Of a stretch of DNA of 33,350 bases, positions 30,957 through 33,350 are shown piece after piece (within the stretch, counting starts at the first letter, position 1; every line of letters begins with the position of its first letter). This stretch comes from Candidatus Firestoneibacteriota bacterium (lineage in GTDB: Bacteria > Oederibacteriota > D2-FULL-39-29 > CAIOVX01), in assembly GCA_903915125.1 (NCBI GenBank), contig CAIWRR010000196.1, positions 1 to 33,350 on the forward strand, read 5' to 3'. The notes below the pieces were generated by a model that saw nothing but the letters and a program-made list of their open reading frames with translations, was not told the DNA's origin and ran no database searches. The position numbers were made by a program, and so were the translations under genes.

Positions 30957-33236
30957 ATGGATAAAGATAAAGTACCGCAACATCTGCAGGAAAAAATCCG
31001 CAAGTCCCGCCCGAACGAAAATCTCCTTATCGCGCTCCGCTCGGACGTCGTAGGCGAGGCAAAGTACGGGGAAGAATGGCTCTTCGTCACCGAAAAGCGG
31101 GTTATTGTACTTTCCGGGGCCGGCAGGGTTATTCACGATATAAGCCTTTCCTCCGTTAAAAAATCCGAAGCAATCGACCTTGTCGGCAGCGGCGTTATAG
31201 AACTTACCGTGGGCTCTTCCGTCCACCGCGTTATAATGTTTTCCAACGCCAAGACGCCTGATTTTTACCAGGCGGCGGATGACATAAACGAACTTGCAAG
31301 GGGAAGAAAGGTTACGGCCAGGGAAAGCGCGGCAAAGAAGGTAATCTGCGAGAACTGCCACGAGCCCATCCCCGACTATATGAACAAATGCCCTCAATGC
31401 ACCGATAAATCCAAAACGCTGATGAGGGTTATGAGGTTCGCGAAACCTCATACGGGAACGATACTCGTTGTTATTTCCTGCACCCTGTTCCTCATGCTTT
31501 CCGGGCTCGTGACGCCCTATCTTTCCCGGCTCTTTCTGGATTACGTGTTCTACACGGGCCAGGATCACGGCCCGATGCCTTTTGCCCGGCTGATTCCGTG
31601 GATCTCGCCGGGGCCTTCCGACTCCAAATTTCCCTACTGGGACTGGTTCTATGTTGTCACCGCCGTGCTCTTTCTTTCAAGCATGGCCCAGCTTTTCTTT
31701 CAGGGGCTCTCCGAACGCTTCTCCGGCAAGCTCGGCTACAGCACGGCGTTTGATGTCAGGTCCGCCATTTACGAGAAACTGCAGGAACTCTCCCTTTCGT
31801 ATTTTGACAAGCATCAGACAGGCGCGATTCTTTCCAGGGTAAATCAGGATACCGGGGAAGTGCAGAGGTTTCTGGTGGATTTTTTTCCGCTCACGGTGGA
31901 GGCGATACTCTATTTCTTCGGCATCGGCTATTGCCTCTTCAAACTCAACTGGCAGCTGACGCTTTACATGTTCCTGCCGATGGTCTTTACCGTGATCTTC
32001 CTGGGCCTGGTGTTTCCGCGCGTCTGGTACTATTTCATCAGGTTTTACCACAAGCGCTCAATGCTTTCCGCTCTTGTCAACGACTCGGTGTCGGGCATGA
32101 GGGTCATTAAGGCTTTCGGGCAGGAGAAGGTTGAGGTCGCGAAATTCAAGAAAAGAAGCGCGGAATTCCGGGACGCGGGAATACAGGTTTCTAACCAGTG
32201 GGGGATTTATCACCCGATTCTTCACGCGTTCATAACCCTCGGGACCATTCTTGCTTATGTTATCGGCGGCCCCTATGTGTCCGGCGGGAAGATGACCATC
32301 GGCCAGCTGATGGCTTACATAGGATATCTCGCGATGTTTTACAGGCCGGTCTTCATCCTAACCAGGATGGTGGAGAATGTCGGCAACTCGCTCTCGGCCG
32401 CGGAAAGAGTCTTTGATGTGATTGATACCGAACCGGAGATAAAGGATCCTGAGGGCGGAGGCGGAAGCGTCGAAATAAAAGGCTCGATAGAGTTCAAGAA
32501 TGCAAGTTTCGGTTACAGCAAATTCAAACCTGTTATAAAGAAGATATCAGTAAAGATAGAACCAAACGAGATGATCGGTCTGGTCGGGCGCAGCGGCGCG
32601 GGAAAGAGCACCTTCGTGAATCTGGTCTGTCGGCTCTATGATGTCAACAACGGCGAGCTGCTTATTGACGGCAGGAACATAAAGGATATAAAGGTTTCTG
32701 AACTTCGAAGCCAGATAGGAATAGTGCTTCAGGAGACCTTTCTCTTCAACGGGACTATCTATGACAATATTGCCTACGCGAAACCCGGCGCCAAAAAGGA
32801 AGAGGTGATTGCCGCCGCGGTGGCGGCGAACGCCCATGATTTCATCCTGAAAAAACCGGACGGCTACGATACCGATGTGGGAGAGAGGGGAAACAATCTT
32901 TCCGGAGGGGAAAAACAGATGGTCTCAATCGCCCGGGCAATTCTCCGGAACCCGCGAATCCTGATTCTTGACGAAGCCACTTCCTCCGTTGACGTCCAGA
33001 CAGAGAAGAAGATACAGGACGCCCTGGAAAAGCTCACAAAGAGCAGGACGACAATCGCGATTGCCCACCGGCTTTCCACCCTGAGGAACTGCAACAGGGT
33101 GATAGTCATCAAGGACGGCAAGATTGTGGAAGTCGGGACTCACAAGGAACTGATGGACAAGAAGGGATTGTTCCACAAGCTCATCACGATGCAGAGGGAG
33201 TTTAGCAAACAGGCGTCGAAGGCGAAGGCGGTATAG
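30957..33236 (+). CDS. ABC exporter with N-terminal PH-like and zinc-ribbon domains
   Basis: A 759-residue half-transporter (membrane and ATPase domains in one chain, working as a dimer in the inner membrane). Residues about 1-115 look like a small PH/GRAM-type beta domain (GEEWLFVTEKRVIVLSGAGRVIHDISLSSVKK). A zinc ribbon follows with C131, C134, C145 and C148. The exporter membrane domain (about 160-480) contains LSYFDKHQTGAILSRVNQDT and SGMRVIKAFGQE. The ATPase has Walker A GRSGAGKST (near 541-549), signature LSGGEKQ (near 648), Walker B ILILDEATSSVD and the switch IAIAHRLST (His near 703). The substrate is unknown; MsbA-type lipid export is possible but unproven. A TTG at 30948 is in frame but falls in the -10 box, so ATG 30957 is chosen. 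Confidence 0.88.
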   Translation: MDKDKVPQHLQEKIRKSRPNENLLIALRSDVVGEAKYGEEWLFVTEKRVIVLSGAGRVIHDISLSSVKKSEAIDLVGSGVIELTVGSSVHRVIMFSNAKTPDFYQAADDINELARGRKVTARESAAKKVICENCHEPIPDYMNKCPQCTDKSKTLMRVMRFAKPHTGTILVVISCTLFLMLSGLVTPYLSRLFLDYVFYTGQDHGPMPFARLIPWISPGPSDSKFPYWDWFYVVTAVLFLSSMAQLFFQGLSERFSGKLGYSTAFDVRSAIYEKLQELSLSYFDKHQTGAILSRVNQDTGEVQRFLVDFFPLTVEAILYFFGIGYCLFKLNWQLTLYMFLPMVFTVIFLGLVFPRVWYYFIRFYHKRSMLSALVNDSVSGMRVIKAFGQEKVEVAKFKKRSAEFRDAGIQVSNQWGIYHPILHAFITLGTILAYVIGGPYVSGGKMTIGQLMAYIGYLAMFYRPVFILTRMVENVGNSLSAAERVFDVIDTEPEIKDPEGGGGSVEIKGSIEFKNASFGYSKFKPVIKKISVKIEPNEMIGLVGRSGAGKSTFVNLVCRLYDVNNGELLIDGRNIKDIKVSELRSQIGIVLQETFLFNGTIYDNIAYAKPGAKKEEVIAAAVAANAHDFILKKPDGYDTDVGERGNNLSGGEKQMVSIARAILRNPRILILDEATSSVDVQTEKKIQDALEKLTKSRTTIAIAHRLSTLRNCNRVIVIKDGKIVEVGTHKELMDKKGLFHKLITMQREFSKQASKAKAV

Positions 33237-33350
33237 ATGGTTGGAGGGTTAGAAGGTTGGATGCTTAAAGGCCAGCAGGGTTGATGCGCAGAGGCGCGGA
33301 TGAGCGGACGCGCAAGTGAAAAGGACAGAAGACTGAGGACAGAAGTCAGA
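33237..33350. repeat. Word-repeat spacer at the window end
   Basis: After the ABC gene come near-repeats of GGTTGGA/GGTTAGA (33240-33260) and two tandem 14-nt units, GGACAGAAGACTGA (33323-33336) and GGACAGAAGTCAGA (33337-33350). The array may continue past the window. No gene or terminator was seen. Confidence 0.5.

Noticed and set aside
1-33350. CRISPR array, prophage, integron or IS element
   Set aside because: No regularly spaced long repeats, no transposase, integrase or phage structural gene was seen; the intergenic repeats are short and irregular.

Overview
The window is a gene-dense segment from a diderm (Gram-negative-type) bacterium. This follows from ADP-heptose synthesis genes, an LptE-type LPS-assembly lipoprotein, a family 9 (heptosyl) glycosyltransferase, MurJ and two lipobox proteins. 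No rRNA or species marker is present. The mix of very large coiled-coil proteins, DUF5107-TPR and PQQ-propeller proteins, and word-like A/T-rich intergenic repeats resembles uncultivated lineages such as Omnitrophota, Elusimicrobiota or PVC relatives. That placement is an inference from style, not proof. No phage, IS transposase, CRISPR array or plasmid origin was seen, so this looks like chromosomal core with lineage-specific insertions.

Layout. 1-588 (-): 5' part of uvrB. 802-1364 (+): a Phd/YefM-RelE/ParE toxin-antitoxin pair with a consensus-like promoter and symmetric candidate operator; its toxin end overlaps the convergent gene. 5883-1288 (-): a three-gene operon, PfkB-family kinase, UbiA-family (decaprenyl-phosphate phosphoribosyltransferase-like) enzyme, and a 928-residue fusion of an M28-like zinc peptidase, a winged helix and an AAC(3)-like acetyltransferase. 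5989-6064 (-): tRNA with a CAT anticodon. 6188-17870 (+): a long envelope and housekeeping run: GT9, DUF3108 lipoprotein, gmhA, hldA, hldC, a membrane Cache/coiled-coil/pseudo-receiver protein, a FmdB zinc ribbon, leuS, lptE and holA. 17857-18120 (-): rpsT. 18241-22401 (+): murJ, a predicted 46-residue ORF, an exported protein and a PQQ-like propeller. 22712-26770 (+): a 1352-residue coiled-coil protein behind a perfect TTGACA-17-TATAAT promoter. 26921-33236 (+): DUF5107-TPR protein, pyrF, and an ABC exporter with an unusual PH-like plus zinc-ribbon N-terminus.

How the genes fit together. GmhA, HldA and HldC make three of the steps to ADP-heptose, GT9 would use it, and LptE helps place finished LPS in the outer membrane; gmhB and hldD must be elsewhere. 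MurJ flips lipid II. The minus-strand operon looks like it modifies a polyprenyl-linked or surface sugar, but its product is unknown.

Most notable observations: (1) four promoters whose -10 box ends 6-8 nt before an ATG, predicting leaderless mRNAs, one starting with a 15-codon upstream ORF before the giant coiled-coil gene; (2) a degenerate receiver domain lacking its phospho-acceptor Asp on a Cache/coiled-coil membrane protein; (3) the peptidase-acetyltransferase fusion; (4) two nested inverted-repeat elements built from the same repeated TTNNGAATTT-type words; (5) the PH-like/zinc-ribbon ABC exporter.
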